Source: Isoetes taiwanensis (Eukaryota; Streptophyta; Lycopodiopsida; Isoetales; Isoetaceae). Taken from it: 64,000 nt of DNA. The notes beneath the pieces are model-generated. The model was not told the DNA's origin. It saw nothing but the letters and a program-made list of their open reading frames with translations, and did not search any database. The stretch is taken from NCBI GenBank assembly GCA_021234155.1, contig JAJEKV010000009.1, forward strand, positions 9,740,546 to 9,804,545. The letters are read 5' to 3'. The number at the start of each line of letters is the position of its first letter. Positions within the stretch are counted from its first letter, which is position 1. The position numbers and the translations under genes are program-made. Of the stretch, positions 33,356 to 44,670 are shown piece by piece.

Positions 33356-33547
33356 ACCGTGGCCACGGTGCGAAAATGACTATTCCACATTCTGTGGGAA
33401 GGTCTATTTCGCACCGTCGCCACGGTGCGAAAATGACTATTCCACATTCTTTGGGAAGGTCTATTTTGCACCGTGGCCACGGTGCGAAAATAGTAGTTCC
33501 AAAGTTTTTGGAGGGCGCAATTTCGCACCGTGACTACGGTGCGAAAC
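33356..33547. repeat. Palindrome array 3 (4 units, about 60 bp apart)
   Basis: Dyads at about 33356, 33413, 33471 and 33530 share CACCGTGGCCACGGTGCG. The linkers (ACTATTCCACATTCTTTGGG) differ from those of the other arrays while the palindrome is the same. It lies 133 bp downstream of the H3-like gene. Confidence 0.92.
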
Positions 33548-33559
33548 AGACTATTCCAC

Positions 33560-34503
33560 ACACTGTGAAGAGAATGCTGAACTAAATTTAGAATCTACAT
33601 GTAAGGAAAATGGCCAAGTGCTTTCCAAATTGAAAATGTGCGGTAAATAAACGGATCACATGTATCACTTATGGTTACATACTTATAACTCATATAAAAG
33701 GCATAGCATATACTTAGAACTCATATAAGAGGCATAGCATACATGAATGAAGAAGCTCATTCGCACATGTATATAATGTACGTATATAGCATATACACCT
33801 TCTGAGTATTGATTTAGGGGGACTCTTCTGAGTCATTGTCACCAAGCACCCCAGTGATTTTTTCTATCATGTACATTTGATGCTCTCTATTCCATATTAG
33901 ATGGATGATAACATCGAAGGGATCAGGATAATAGCGAGGATTGAGAGCGGCCGTGGTCATCCAGTCTTCCATGGGTATTTCTCGCTCGCGACACTGCTTG
34001 AAGTTTTCTGATTCATCTTGCAGCTAATGGAATCACGTTCAGGACCAGAATGAGACCACATGGCTAGACGGAGGCCAATGTTGCTGCACTCGGCAATTTG
34101 ATGTATATTTATACCCACCAAAATTATTGATGGTATATACATAGAAAATTATTGATGGTATATACATACCAAAATTATTATCATATACATACTTGTATGG
34201 TACTCGTATGCTACATGAGCTACAATGATCTTGGTGAATGCATGAGAAATGGTGTCAAACTTGATCCATGGCTGCAATCCAAAACGTAAATATAATGTAC
34301 GTATATAGCATATATACCTGATTTCTCTTTAAATAGGCATCTATGCCTTCATTGTCTTTGTCTGCTTCTTGTTTGCGTGCTCCTTGCCTCCCTGTCCGCC
34401 TCTTGTTGCTCTTTGCCTCACTGTCTGCTCCTTTCTTGCATGCTCCTTGCCTGCCTGTCTGCTCCACTAGTTGTTCCTTGTCTGCTCCACTAGTTTCTTG
34501 CAA
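33560..34503. other. Intergenic region of element 2, promoter of gene E
   Basis: AT-rich DNA with a short direct repeat (ACTCATATAARAGGCATAGC, about 33690-33745) and repeated ATTATTGATGGTATATACAT blocks at about 34120-34175. A Cys-Thr-Leu codon-like CTTG/CCTGC pyrimidine tract occupies about 34340-34500, directly before gene E. The same kind of tract precedes gene F. Confidence 0.5.
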
Positions 34504-35073
34504 ATGGTAACTTTGCAAGAACATCCTCGCTGGGCTGATCCGGAATACCTGCAAGCATGCGGCAGAATTAATACGTGCACTTTTGATGATTTTTTTAGCA
34601 ACTTTTGGGAGCATCGATGGCGTCACGGTCCAACCACAGAGCTTGCAAGGCAGTTGATCAACTTCATTATCGATCGCTATACTTGTCATCTCCCTCCACT
34701 GGAGGAGATCAATTCGAGTCAAGCAAGGTTCAGTCTAAGTGCTTTGGGACTTCTTGAACCCCCCTCAGATTTAGAAGATAGGCTAGAACAGTTGAAGGAC
34801 ATGCTTTTCCATGGTTTCATGGCCTACTCTCTGGATCAGTATGTGCCTCTGGTCATTCCTACTAATGAGAAGAATAGGATCTATATCCTCATTGAACTTT
34901 ACAACTTCCATTACAAATCTCTTGTGGATATTGGTAAGCTCCTATTCCGTTCCCTTGAATTCAACATCCTGTGGTTACTGTCTAGATTCTCCACCTGGGA
35001 TACAATTCCTTGGGATACACATGACCTATGGAAACATAGCACACAGCACATAATAAGTACATATCACAGGTGA
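34504..35073 (+). CDS. Cargo gene E of element 2: uncharacterised, paralog of gene F
   Basis: Starts at the ATG at 34504 and runs 189 residues without interruption. No known domain. It aligns over its whole length with gene F: LARQLINFIIDRYTCHLPPL against LAMELINFILERFDCGHEPL, LGLLEPPSDLEDRLEQLKDM against RGILEPPPYLDEMLQQFRPL, and AYSLDQYV against AHSLDQYI. It looks helical, with conserved Trp and His near the N terminus (WEHRWRHGPT). Palindrome array 4 lies about 205 bp downstream. The unit gene plus array appears to have been duplicated once to give gene F plus array 5. Confidence 0.6.
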   Translation: MVTLQEHPRWADPEYLQACGRINTCTFDDFFSNFWEHRWRHGPTTELARQLINFIIDRYTCHLPPLEEINSSQARFSLSALGLLEPPSDLEDRLEQLKDMLFHGFMAYSLDQYVPLVIPTNEKNRIYILIELYNFHYKSLVDIGKLLFRSLEFNILWLLSRFSTWDTIPWDTHDLWKHSTQHIISTYHR

Positions 35074-35278
35074 AGATACTCCACTGGAATATGTGTATAA
35101 ACTGGTATAAAGATTTTCATAGAAATTAAGTATATAAGCAAGTGATTTCCGTGTAATTAAGTAACATCCTCATATTATCATGTATTATCTTGGCAATCTT
35201 ACACTTTTAGTGTAATTGAATGATTTCTTCTACCATTTTCCTTGTATTTTCTCATGTGAATGTTTTATTTGTGGTCAT

Positions 35279-35400
35279 ATTCGGCACCGTGGCCACGGTG
35301 CGAAATCGCCTCAGTTACAAATTATTGAAGGGCCTATTTCGCACCGTGGCTACAGTGCGAAATACGTGGATCCAGTTTAGTTACAGGCCCATCTTTCGCC
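35279..35400. repeat. Palindrome array 4 (2-3 units)
   Basis: Dyads at about 35281 and 35336, plus a degenerate third near 35390. The linker TCAGTTACAAATTATTGAAG is the same as in array 5, unlike arrays 1-3. Confidence 0.85.
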
Positions 35401-35529
35401 ACCACCAAAGGGTATAATACTTCAGCATTATTGGTATTATTCTTCAACTTTCTTGGTATTATACTTCAACAGTATTAGTATTATACTTCAACATTATTGG
35501 ATTCGTAGCTATAAATTCTTTCACCTTGC

Positions 35530-35860
35530 TTTCACTTCTCACCTTTGTTCCATGTTTTCACCTTGCTTTCGCTTCTCGTGTTCTCACCTTGCTTTCACTT
35601 CTTACCTTGTGTTCCGTGTTCTTTGCTAATTGATCTTGATCCTTGCTTCGTGCTCCTTCATCTTCGTGCTACTTCATGCTACTTGGTCTTGTTCCTTGCT
35701 CTTGATCTTGTTCCTTGCTTCCTTGCTCCATGATCTTCCTTGTTCCTTGCTTCTTGCTTCTTGCTACTTGATCTTGATCTTGTTCCTTGCTACCTGGTCT
35801 TCTTCCTTGCTTCTTGTTCCTTGCTCTGCTCCTTGTTCCTTGCTCCGTCGGTGATCCTTG
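35530..35860. repeat. CTTG-rich pyrimidine tract before gene F
   Basis: Irregular iterations of CTTGCTCC/TTGTTCCTTGCT units, parallel to a shorter tract before gene E. It probably lies in the 5' leader or promoter of gene F. Confidence 0.7.
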
Positions 35861-35873
35861 CTTGCTTTTGCAA

Positions 35874-36460
35874 ATGATTGGACCCAATCCTCCCTGGGCT
35901 ACTCGGAAGGCACGCAAGCATGCCCGGGCATTCTCGCGGCGCCTGATGATGAGCTATTTGACCATTTCTTGGAGTGGAGGTTGCACCACAGTCCCACCAA
36001 GGAGCTTGCAATGGAGTTGATCAACTTCATTCTGGAGCGATTTGATTGTGGTCATGAGCCACTGATGGAAATTAATCCATCTGAATGTTATAGGAGACTT
36101 GCAATGAGGGGAATTCTTGAACCCCCTCCTTATCTGGACGAGATGCTACAGCAGTTCAGGCCTCTTCTTTGTGCTGGTTATTTAGCACACTCTCTGGATC
36201 AATACATATCAGAGTTCATTCATGAAATTTGTAAGGGACAGATGTATGGCCTTATCAGGGCGTACTACAACGAGTACAATGGTTTTGTGGAGTTGGGTCC
36301 GCTCTTCTTCCGTGAGTATCATCCTGTCGAATTACTTTTTCTAATAACTAGGTACCCCATATGGTGGGAAGAATCAGGCTGGGATACGCGTGAGCTCTGG
36401 TTTCCTAACCCAGCTGCGTGGGTTACCCCTCGTAGGGGAAGGGAAAGGGGAAGGGGTTAG
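35874..36460 (+). pseudogene. Cargo gene F of element 2: paralog of gene E, frameshifted
   Basis: The ATG at 35874 (MIGPNPPWATRKARKHAR) is in the position of gene E's start and shares the context GCAAATG. The frame with the rest of the homology (DDELFDHFLEWRLHHSPTKE onward to 36460) is shifted by one base near 35910-35930. Residues such as ELINFILERFDC and HSLDQYI are conserved with gene E. It ends in a basic Arg/Gly tail (TPRRGRERGRG). Either a frameshifted copy or a gene with an undetected small intron at its start. Confidence 0.55.
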
Positions 36461-36623
36461 GAACCTAGGGTAAGTTTACTAGGGACATACTGCCGTGGTC
36501 TCTAGTAACCTTTGCTATCTATCATAAATATTTCATATGATACCGTGTTAATATGTTCTATAAATATTCTCTAATATGTTAATATGTTCTTTAATATGTT
36601 AATATTCTCTAGTTACTGGCCCA

Positions 36624-37118
36624 TATTTTAATCGCAGAAGTAGCCCGCGGTAAATTGATTTCAGTATAAATTATTGAAGGGCCATATTTCGCACCGTAGC
36701 CACGGTGCGAAATTGACTCAGGTATAAATTATTGAAGGGCCTATTTCGCACCGTAGCCACGGTGCTTAAATCGACCGAGAGTTACAAATTATTGAAGGGC
36801 CTATTTTTGCACGTGGCTACGGTGCGAAATAGGCCCTTCCAGCTTTAGTTACAGCCCATATTTCGCTTTATGCCGCCACGGTGCGAAATCACTTCGATTA
36901 CAAATTATTGAAGGGCCTATTTCGCACCGTAGCCACGGTGCGAAATCGACTCAGTTATAAATTATTGAAGGGCCTATTTCCCCACCGTAGCCCGCGGTGC
37001 GAAATCGGCTTCGGTCTAAATTATTGAAGGGCCTATTTCTTCACCGGGCTACGGGGCAAAATACTTGGAATCGGTTTAGTTACTGGACCCATATTTTCGC
37101 GACCGTGGCAACGATGCC
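36624..37118. repeat. Palindrome array 5 (8 clear units plus one degenerate)
   Basis: Dyads at about 36687, 36744, 36805, 36861, 36920, 36977, 37036 and 37094, with an eroded one at 36624. The palindrome CACCGTAGCCACGGTGCG is shared with array 1, and the linker ATAAATTATTGAAGGGCC with array 4. It lies between gene F and the 3' end of the opposing transposase, so it sits at a convergent junction. Confidence 0.92.
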
Positions 37119-38799
37119 AATACATCATCTAATTTACTTACAATACACGATTTAGCATGTTTCGAAAGCACTATCGAAGTGATAAGTAAAACCAACTCTT
37201 TACTGATGAGGCGTTATCAAGAGCTCTCAATACGGGACATAACCTTTGCCTTGCCTACATCTCATTGATCTCCACTCCCTTGATCGCTTCAACGCTGGAC
37301 TTATACCAAGCTGCCCTCTTTTTTTTTGCTGGGTTTTTGTCTAAACAACTTAGCAAGTGTTGATTCACTTCTGGTTCCGTGATTTCTTCACCCACTTGCA
37401 CACGATCCTTACAGTAAAACCATTGACACATCTGCCGCAAGGAATTCCCAAACTGAACCTCGTGTTGAGTGAAACGGAAGAATGCATTCTTTGCTTGCTT
37501 ATGGGACTTCTCCATTCCCCTGTGTATTCCAAATTCCCGGGCTTCCATATTCCTTGACAAACCACACGCCATGTGCTTTGATTGTAATATGGACATAGTG
37601 AGTCAAATTGGCCTCACCCCATGCCGTCAAGAAAGACTTAGTGAAGTTTGTGATTTGCCTCCCGGAATTTGGCAACATCATTTTCCGCACTACCTTTTTC
37701 TCGCGCATTTCCTTTACCGGTCATTTAGCAGAAATCCTGCCATGCCTTGATTTTCTTCAAAGCGTGATGCCGCCACGATCATTTCGATCATCCTCACCTG
37801 CAATAAGATCCTTGTAAGCTTCCCAAACACCGGATAAGTTCTCTTTTCGCGGGAGGCAAAACCTCTTAGCCTTTGGACCACCCATCTTTGGGTTTCGGGA
37901 ACCTTGCTCGGATACCTTTGGATCTTGAAAGATTTTGTAGTGCCCACCATGAAGTCCCACATTAGATAGCACCTTTTCAACTTCATGCATGGCGGCTTCC
38001 TAGAGCTTTGGGGTGATTTATTCCAAGCAAACGGGATACTCATGTAAACCATCTTGTCTATGATTCTCAAGAAAGCATGAAGGGTGCATATGTGTACTCT
38101 TCTTAACGAATTGGCGAGAATTGGCATCAAGGTTGTGTCCTTCTCTTCTCTATTTGGTGGCTCATCCGGACACGGTCTAATGTACTTGACTTGTCCAATC
38201 CAATTTGAATCTCTTCTTGCATAGAGACAGTAGGGACAAGCATGAGTAGTCTTACCAGCACCATGCTTCATTCTGTACATGCATTTTATTGTCTTCAAAT
38301 CTGCAGCAAGATGCCATTCAACCTCGTACTCACCATATCCAGGAACTGCAAGTTTTTCTCCGATTCCGTGAGAGGCAATCATTGTGGGAATGGGTGTTTG
38401 ATCAAAAACCCATTTCAGTATACTGTGATTTTCCTCTGGTACCTGAAATAAACCAACCCACCAAATGTGATCTTCAGACTGGACGGAAAACTTACCATCT
38501 AGATTTGACTCTTCATTCCCTGTATTCAAAGCTCTGTTCATTAGACTCAGTGAAACCCTCTCGTACTTCTCGCCTTTCACCAATTCCATTTCATCCAGCT
38601 TCAAAACAATTCTTACTTTTGCAACAAGACTCTTCTACCTTCATATCATAAAATCGAACCAAAAGCATATTCACCCCTTATTCCTTAATCTACACCGTAC
38701 GTAAAGTTCCTCGTTTGTGGGGTATGCAAGTACAAAATTTGCTATACTGTATAACAAGATTCGCAAAATACTATAAGATTTCAAGCAGAATACTATATA

Positions 38800-39690
38800 G
38801 TGTTGATTTCATACGTGCAAAATACAATTATGAGGGCTCTTGCTGCCCTACGTCACCCCCCGTGTGAATATGCACCCAAACCAAAGGGGGTTTAAGGGGG
38901 ATTTTAATTTAAATGTGTTGGACCCAATGGTTGTGTTAATTAATGTCAATGGTAGTTATGTGTTGGTTGTTAATGTCAATGGTTGTTATGTGTTGGGGGG
39001 TTTAATTTTTATATGTTGGATGTTAATGGTTTGTGTTGCAAAAAAAATTTTTGGCCCCTTCGGGGCCTTAAGGACATCACAGCCCCCCTCCCCCCCCGGT
39101 GAGACAAAAATTTTAGAATTCAAACCAGAAAAAAACTAGAATTCATTTGAGGCTTTCATCACCTGTAACTTTTGAATTTCATCACAATAAAACAAATAGA
39201 ACATAAGTAAAAGTTACCATAAAGATAGAGCAGATTGATCCCATTATTCTGAAACTCATAAAGTTTGCAACACCCATACACAAACATTTTTCAAACTGGA
39301 ATTTAAAAACCTTTTGGCCTCCATGGATTCTTGTGATGAGAAACCAAAGTGGAACTTTTTAGAGCTTGTTAGCACAAGGATCTAGAAGCCTCAAAATCTA
39401 AAAAATGCATGGTAATTTTTTGCAGGCTTCATTCGAATGAGCCATAAACAATATCCAATAAGCTTAAATCAGATTAATCACTGGTAGGATGTAAAGCCTA
39501 CCAAACCCGGCCGGAAAATTGCTGTTTTAGCATAGATAACTTAACCAAACATATCCATATCATACACTATCAAAAAGATCTAGGAGAGAGCTTTCCAATA
39601 ATAAAATCATCTCAACCGAGCTCTGGATCAAAAGTTATGATAAGAAATGTGTTCCGGGAGGAAATCGCACTACATGCGCCCTTCATGTGC
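38800..39690. other. Intron of the transposase relic; low-complexity DNA
   Basis: Holds a GT-rich patch (TGTTGGTTGTTAATGTCAAT repeats, about 38915-39030) and a perfect GC hairpin, GGCCCCTTCGGGGCC, at 39053-39067. No coding signal. Confidence 0.55.
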
Positions 39691-39691
39691 C

Positions 39692-39868
39692 CATTATGCA
39701 CCACACACACACAAAAGAGGGCTTTTTTGTTGTGAGCCATTGGTTGTTGACCATTATGCACCACACACACAAAAAGAGCTTTTTGTTGTGAGCCATTGGT
39801 TGTTGACCATTATGCACCACACGCACAAAAAAGGGCTTTTGTTGTGAGCCATTGGTTGTTGACCATTG
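39692..39868. repeat. Three tandem units of about 58 bp
   Basis: Each unit begins CATTATGCACCACACACACA and ends GAGCCATTGGTTGTTGAC. Differences are limited to the length of A and G runs. Located inside an intron-like gap of the transposase relic. Confidence 0.92.
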
Positions 39869-42800
39869 GAAAAAAAAAGGCTAAAATCAATGGCTCAAAA
39901 TGATGCACTCTAGATATGCGCATTAGTACATCCATTTGAATACATCACGAAAGTCTATCCAAAGAATTGTTATTTTATTCTATTAAGTCTATCCAGCAAT
40001 TGTTATTTTCATTAAGGCAGAAAGTATCACCAAACTTCGACTTCTTCTTACCTTTGGTATAGGATGCCAATGTATCCAAGTTGACACTGCTGGTCAGCTG
40101 ATACATATCACCAAGAAGCTCTTGCACTTGTCTGTTTCTCAATGACCTACAAGTCCTCACACTAGTCATCCTTGGTAGTAGAATAGTTTTGGTAATGCTT
40201 TGTTGTTTAAGGCCATCCTGCAAGCATCTGAACAAAGCAATATAAGCTTGCCTACTTGTCGTGCTGACACGAAACCCAAGGTTCAAAGAACGATGTGTTG
40301 ATGAAATGATAAGTAACAAGGAGAAATGATGGGTTAGGTTGAGCCAGTGCAAGGAGGTTCTGACGATGAAGCAATGTTACGTATCTCTTGGACACGAGAT
40401 TGACGACTCAATGCACTATGAAATGCAACAGGACGTCCTTGACAATTTCCCATACGTGCCCCTGCCTGTCTATTCATTTGCCCACAAGTAGAGCCGTCTT
40501 GCATCCTTCTCTAATCGTATCAGAATCAGAGTTGTCTGTGCTATATGAGAAGCAGCATCTGCTTGTAGAGGTCTAAGATAGATTAAGAGTAAACTAAAAG
40601 CAAAAACCTAGAAGCTAGAATCATCAAATCAGCCTGTGCTGCTTAGAAATCCGTCCTTGTTAGGCTATAGGAGAAATATTAAAAGCAAGATATAAGGCAA
40701 AAAATCGATCTAAAGCCAGTACCCTAAGCCAGTTCCATTTTGTTGCCTGGAGCCAAGGTATGAATTCTAGTGTTTTGAAGCTTAACCTGCAAAATCGTGA
40801 TCAGAAGGTTAGGAAGCATGCCGATTTGGCCATGCCATAGATACATGCCGTGCCGTTTTGCAGAAGGAGTCGGAGCGATTCCAGAGAAGAGCCGGATTTG
40901 TGCATGGCCGCTGCCCTTTGAAGCAGGTTTTTGCCTTAAATGAATTTTTAACGTGAAGACCTAACTAAATGTTAACCTAACAATTTCATAAGTTCCAACA
41001 ATTTCATGTGTCCTATGAATAAGTTAACTTTTCGATTCCAATATACATCAAAGAAAAAAATGAATAAAATAAAATAAAAAGGAGAACATTACTCTAGAAA
41101 AGACCATGTGGTTAACAATGCTAAAACAAATCGAGGATAATAAAAATTACAAGTTTGCACCCACATAATAATTAACGCAAGGAGTAAACGGAAAGTGGTG
41201 CGGCTAGGCTTAAGTGGTATAACGGAAGTTATGAGCCTAGTTGTGGTGTTGTTGGAGTATTGAACCAGGATAATAAGCTAATAAAATCATTTAAAATGAT
41301 CGATCAGGAAAAACGTAAAATTCTTATCCTCAATAATAAACGAGCACGAACCTATGCACATACGTTGTTCCCAGGGGGTATTGTGTTATGCGGGGCACCA
41401 GCATCAGTAGTGCATCTAACTGGAGAACGTGATTAACCATTATTGCCAAGAATATAATTTACATTTGCATGGCTAAATCCAACAGAATGGACCAAACCCC
41501 AAGCTGAGCAGAATGCAAAATATATGCATCAGGCTGCGCCACACTCTACCAGCAAATAGATTAAATACAAATTGCAGATGAAGAATGGAATGAGAGATCA
41601 AAGACACCTCAATTGCACAACCAAATCATAATCAAGATAATCTGGAGGTTCATCCTCTTCATTATTTATTTCTTCCATGGAAGATGCACTCTACAACAGA
41701 CCTTCAAGGAAACTCCAAGAATGAGAGAGAGAGAGAGAAAATGAGGAGACGTACCCCTCCTCTTAAACCTACACATCAAATCTTGACCATTCATCTTCAA
41801 GCAATCTTCACCATTAGATCTTCAATAACCAACATGCCTTTTGAGATCATGCCACTTCATCAAATATTCAACCATTAAAAGGGACTTTTATACACCTTCA
41901 AGTCCAATTACAAGTGCCCACACTAAAATATCCAATAAATACAGTATCTTCTCCAACTTCAATAGATAAATCATCAAACATACATCAAATATGATAATTT
42001 GGTGCAAAATGTCAAAATGTGAAGAGATAAACCACACTACACTACTTATTCCGACATTGTCACACAGTTCTTGCACTGATTCTGAGGTTTGACTGTTCCC
42101 CAAATCCTGCAACAGTTGATGTACTACAGCTTTCCTAAGTTGAATGCTACCAGGAAGCTTTAACATTCTCAATACATCATCTATAGTAACTAATTTCTTT
42201 AATAAACCGGCAATATTAGCAGGTTTTCTCTTATTTTCTTCTGCAAGATTTGGATCAACAAGCTTTTTAATAGCCATGACCCTTTTTTTTGAGCCTCCAC
42301 CCCCAGGGGCTAATATATTTATGGGCTTCAGGTTTTTTGCCCTCTCCCTGATCCCCAGTGGAGTTCTTTTTAAGCGTTTGACCCGCTTGTGAAGGGAATC
42401 ATTTTCTTGCGCAACCCTCTTCATTCCTTGCTGCAGTGCATTCATCTCAGTCACCAATTTCTGATTTTCTACCTCCAATTCATTGAGCTTGTGGCATTGT
42501 TGAGACAGAAAGTAGTTCGCCTGTTGGAGCTAATTAACATCTGATAAAACTTTGCAATTGAATCCATACAAGTGGTTATACATGGCAGGCAAATGTGGAT
42601 CAGTATTACCATTAACCAAATTATTACAGTAGCTGTCCCTTACAAGCAAATTCAATAAGACCGGATGCAGAATGGAAGTTTGGATGGGCTCGAGTGAAGG
42701 GATCACATGGATACAGTTGGCCTTTAGCCCAGAGGTCTATATTCATGGCTCCAGAAGCTCGCAATGCATCTTCATCTATTGGTTGCTTCCAAGTGAACTT

Positions 42801-43360
42801 ATTCCTGTAAGGCAGGCATTCTTTTGGCACTTGCACTCTAAATTGACCCTCGAAATTAGTTTGATCCTGAAACAGAAGTATTAGAAGGAAGAACACTCAA
42901 AGGAATGCAATGACGACTGAAACCAAATACCTTTGCCATTGACGTTGTAAAAAGACCGAGAACCGGGAGCGAGATTAGAATTAGGAAGATTCTTGCCAAC
43001 AAACGCATTTAAATTGAAAATTTTCGCTCTATTTGTCGGGCAAGAATCCGCCATAATTCAATTCAAAAATCGCCTAAGCGCGATGGCAAGATCGTTATTG
43101 GCGCCGATGGCAAGGTCGATGGCGAGGGCAAGCTCGATCGATGGGCTGAAGCTTCGATGGCATAAGCTCGAAGGTGGGAAAACGAAAATCCTAGATATAA
43201 TCATCAAATATTCGTGTCGTTAGAAAATAATGATTATGGGTTAGGTTAGGGGGTTAGGTTGGAGGTTAGGTAGTTAGGTTAGGGGAGAGTGAAAGTTAGG
43301 TATGGAGGGGGGAAGCTAGGTTCGGGATCTCACGTATGCCCCTTTAATATATTCTAAAGA

Positions 43361-43390
43361 GGCCCTTATTTGACCTCAAAAACTCTAATG
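43361..43390 (-). repeat. Right terminal inverted repeat of element 2
   Basis: GGCCCTTATTTGACC through CTCTAATG, inverted match to 27255-27286. Confidence 0.8.
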
Positions 43391-44247
43391 ATGTTTCGAT
43401 ACCGCAATGCAAGATCGTGATAAAGATTTTGCATTGCCACGCACTATTTAATACTATCTAGATGAATTAGAATACAAATGCGAGAAGGCGCTATCGATTT
43501 CAAGGAGAAGCTTTTTTTGCCCCACCCCCTCCCCCCCCCCACTTCACTTTTTTATGCCAATGTCGCCTATATGGATATTAGAATCATAAAATCTTTGTAT
43601 GGCTTCACATTTGGCATGTGTCTGTGCATCATTTCCAATTTATTTACCATAGAAGAAGCAGTTCTTGCTATGCTTCTTTAAATCTGATCCTTGAATGCAA
43701 GAGCCATGATCTTTCTGTTGTAAAATGTATCCCCTAAAACATATTGGGCCGAAGTTGTTGTTAATGATATGGATTGTGAAGAACGATATTGGACAAGGCT
43801 TATAAATTGTGTAGAATATTCAATAATTGATTCTCCTTGATGTGGTTCATGCATAATAAAAGCGTAATCCCATTCTATCAAATATTTTAACGTCCTTGGT
43901 GCATAGTTTTTGTTGGTATACATATATTTCACGCGCTTTTTGTTATTATTGGCCTAACTGTTTGACGTGGTTCAAGCATGGTTAAAGGTTTAAGGCTTCG
44001 TGATAGCATTCTTAGCATCTTTTAAAGGTTCAAGCCTTCATGGTAGCATCTTTCATTTAAATAACTTTCTATTCACATGTATCTGATTTGTCTGTTCTAT
44101 ACAAACAAAAGGGCATGGTTCATTTGCCCCAAAATTTTGGGCTAAAATTTGTTCTAGAAAAGCAAGCCAGCATTGGCATTATCTTCTGGCAGGATTGGGA
44201 CCTGATCTTCACGCCCTAGCATTAGAGCGACATATTGATGAAACAAT
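43391..44247. other. No gene recognised
   Basis: Just beyond element 2. Contains a C-rich run (about 43520-43540) and a minus-strand frame of 84 codons (43678-43932) that could be a gag-like scrap but has no firm motif. Confidence 0.5.
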
Positions 44248-44670
44248 TCACCATTCATTCATTGGTAATCTCAAAGTTCGTTGAATCATGGCATCCATGT
44301 CGTTGTAAGCAGATGCACAGCCTCTGTACATCTCAAACACCATTCCGACTTGAGCATCATGCGAAAAACTGCTGCTGAAGAACGCCATTATGCGGCACAC
44401 TGTTGCAATTAATGAAGGATTGAATTTTGTGGCTAAAACCCCAACAACTGCCGCCGCTGCAGCACACAACGCCATAGCCGGTGCAGCAACAGCTAGCACC
44501 TTGTTTAGCTTAAGGACTCTTTCTCCCAAAACCAATATCCTTCTCTCTAATCCGCTCTGCTACCTTCTTCAAATCTTCGGCTATTTCTGGAGTCCAGCCA
44601 TTGCAAGGATTAGTGACTGGAATTTCAGGCATAGAATCGTCCACCTGAGTGAATCGGATTGGGAAGAGGC
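44248..44670 (-). pseudogene. Fragment resembling the plant At4g22030-like (F-box annotated) family, frameshifted
   Basis: The upstream minus-strand frame reads MPEIPVTNPCNGWTPEIAED, then LKKVAERIREKD, and stops. One base out of frame, a 95-residue frame continues: VLKLNKVLAVAAPAMALCAA, two Ala-rich hydrophobic segments, then DAQVGMVFEMYRGCASAYND. The QVGMVFEMYR block with a preceding hydrophobic pair recalls the C-terminal region of the plant proteins annotated as probable F-box At4g22030; this is recall, not a search result. Because the two frames abut, a single-base indel is the simplest reading. Confidence 0.4.

Larger units (their letters stand above)
37255..43054 (-). pseudogene. Transposase of element 2, multi-exon, broken
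   Basis: Minus-strand pieces in N-to-C order. 43054-42930 starts MADSCPTNRAKIFNL. 42887-42624 has FRVQVPKECLPYRNKF and FTRAHPNFHSASG. 42536-42045 is a coiled coil (MEVENQKLVTEMNALQQGMK) with a Lys-rich segment and KLPGSIQLRKAVVHQLL. 40270-39975 has SRQAYIALFRCLQDGLK, helix-turn-helix-like, then RQVQELLGDMY. 38604-37714 has EVEWHLAADLKTIKCMYRMK, then a CPYC pair and HICTLHAFLRIIDK. 37596-37255 has MEKSHKQAKNAFFRF. The first join does not splice cleanly (one base out), there is a stop near 42545, and 37714/37596 are in different frames, so this copy is inactive. The WHLAADLKTIKC-CPYC-CTLHA order suggests an RNase H-type DDE core. No named superfamily assigned. Confidence 0.55.
27255..43390. mobile_element. 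16.1-kb TIR transposon (element 2) with H3-like cargo and palindrome arrays
   Basis: The end at 27255-27286 (CATTAGAGTTTTTTTGAGG onward) is matched in inverted orientation by 43361-43390 (ending CTCAAAAACTCTAATG). The match covers about 30 bp, with two extra T in the left T-run as the only difference in the core. Inside, six plus-strand genes occupy the left 9 kb and a split minus-strand transposase the right 6 kb, the same arrangement as in element 1. All five palindrome arrays lie between these ends. No clear target-site duplication is seen; if the termini are read as GAGTTTTT and AAAAACTC, the flanks would share TA. That leaves some doubt about the exact ends. Confidence 0.72.

Noticed and set aside
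27255-43390. Endogenous giant virus or Maverick/Polinton insertion
   Set aside because: Gene clusters separated by hairpins recall giant viruses, but there is no DNA polymerase B, capsid, packaging ATPase or retroviral-type integrase, and the minus-strand gene looks like a cut-and-paste transposase.
43678-43932. Possible gag fragment on the minus strand
   Set aside because: A weak resemblance to gag helices only; no zinc knuckle or neighbouring pol.
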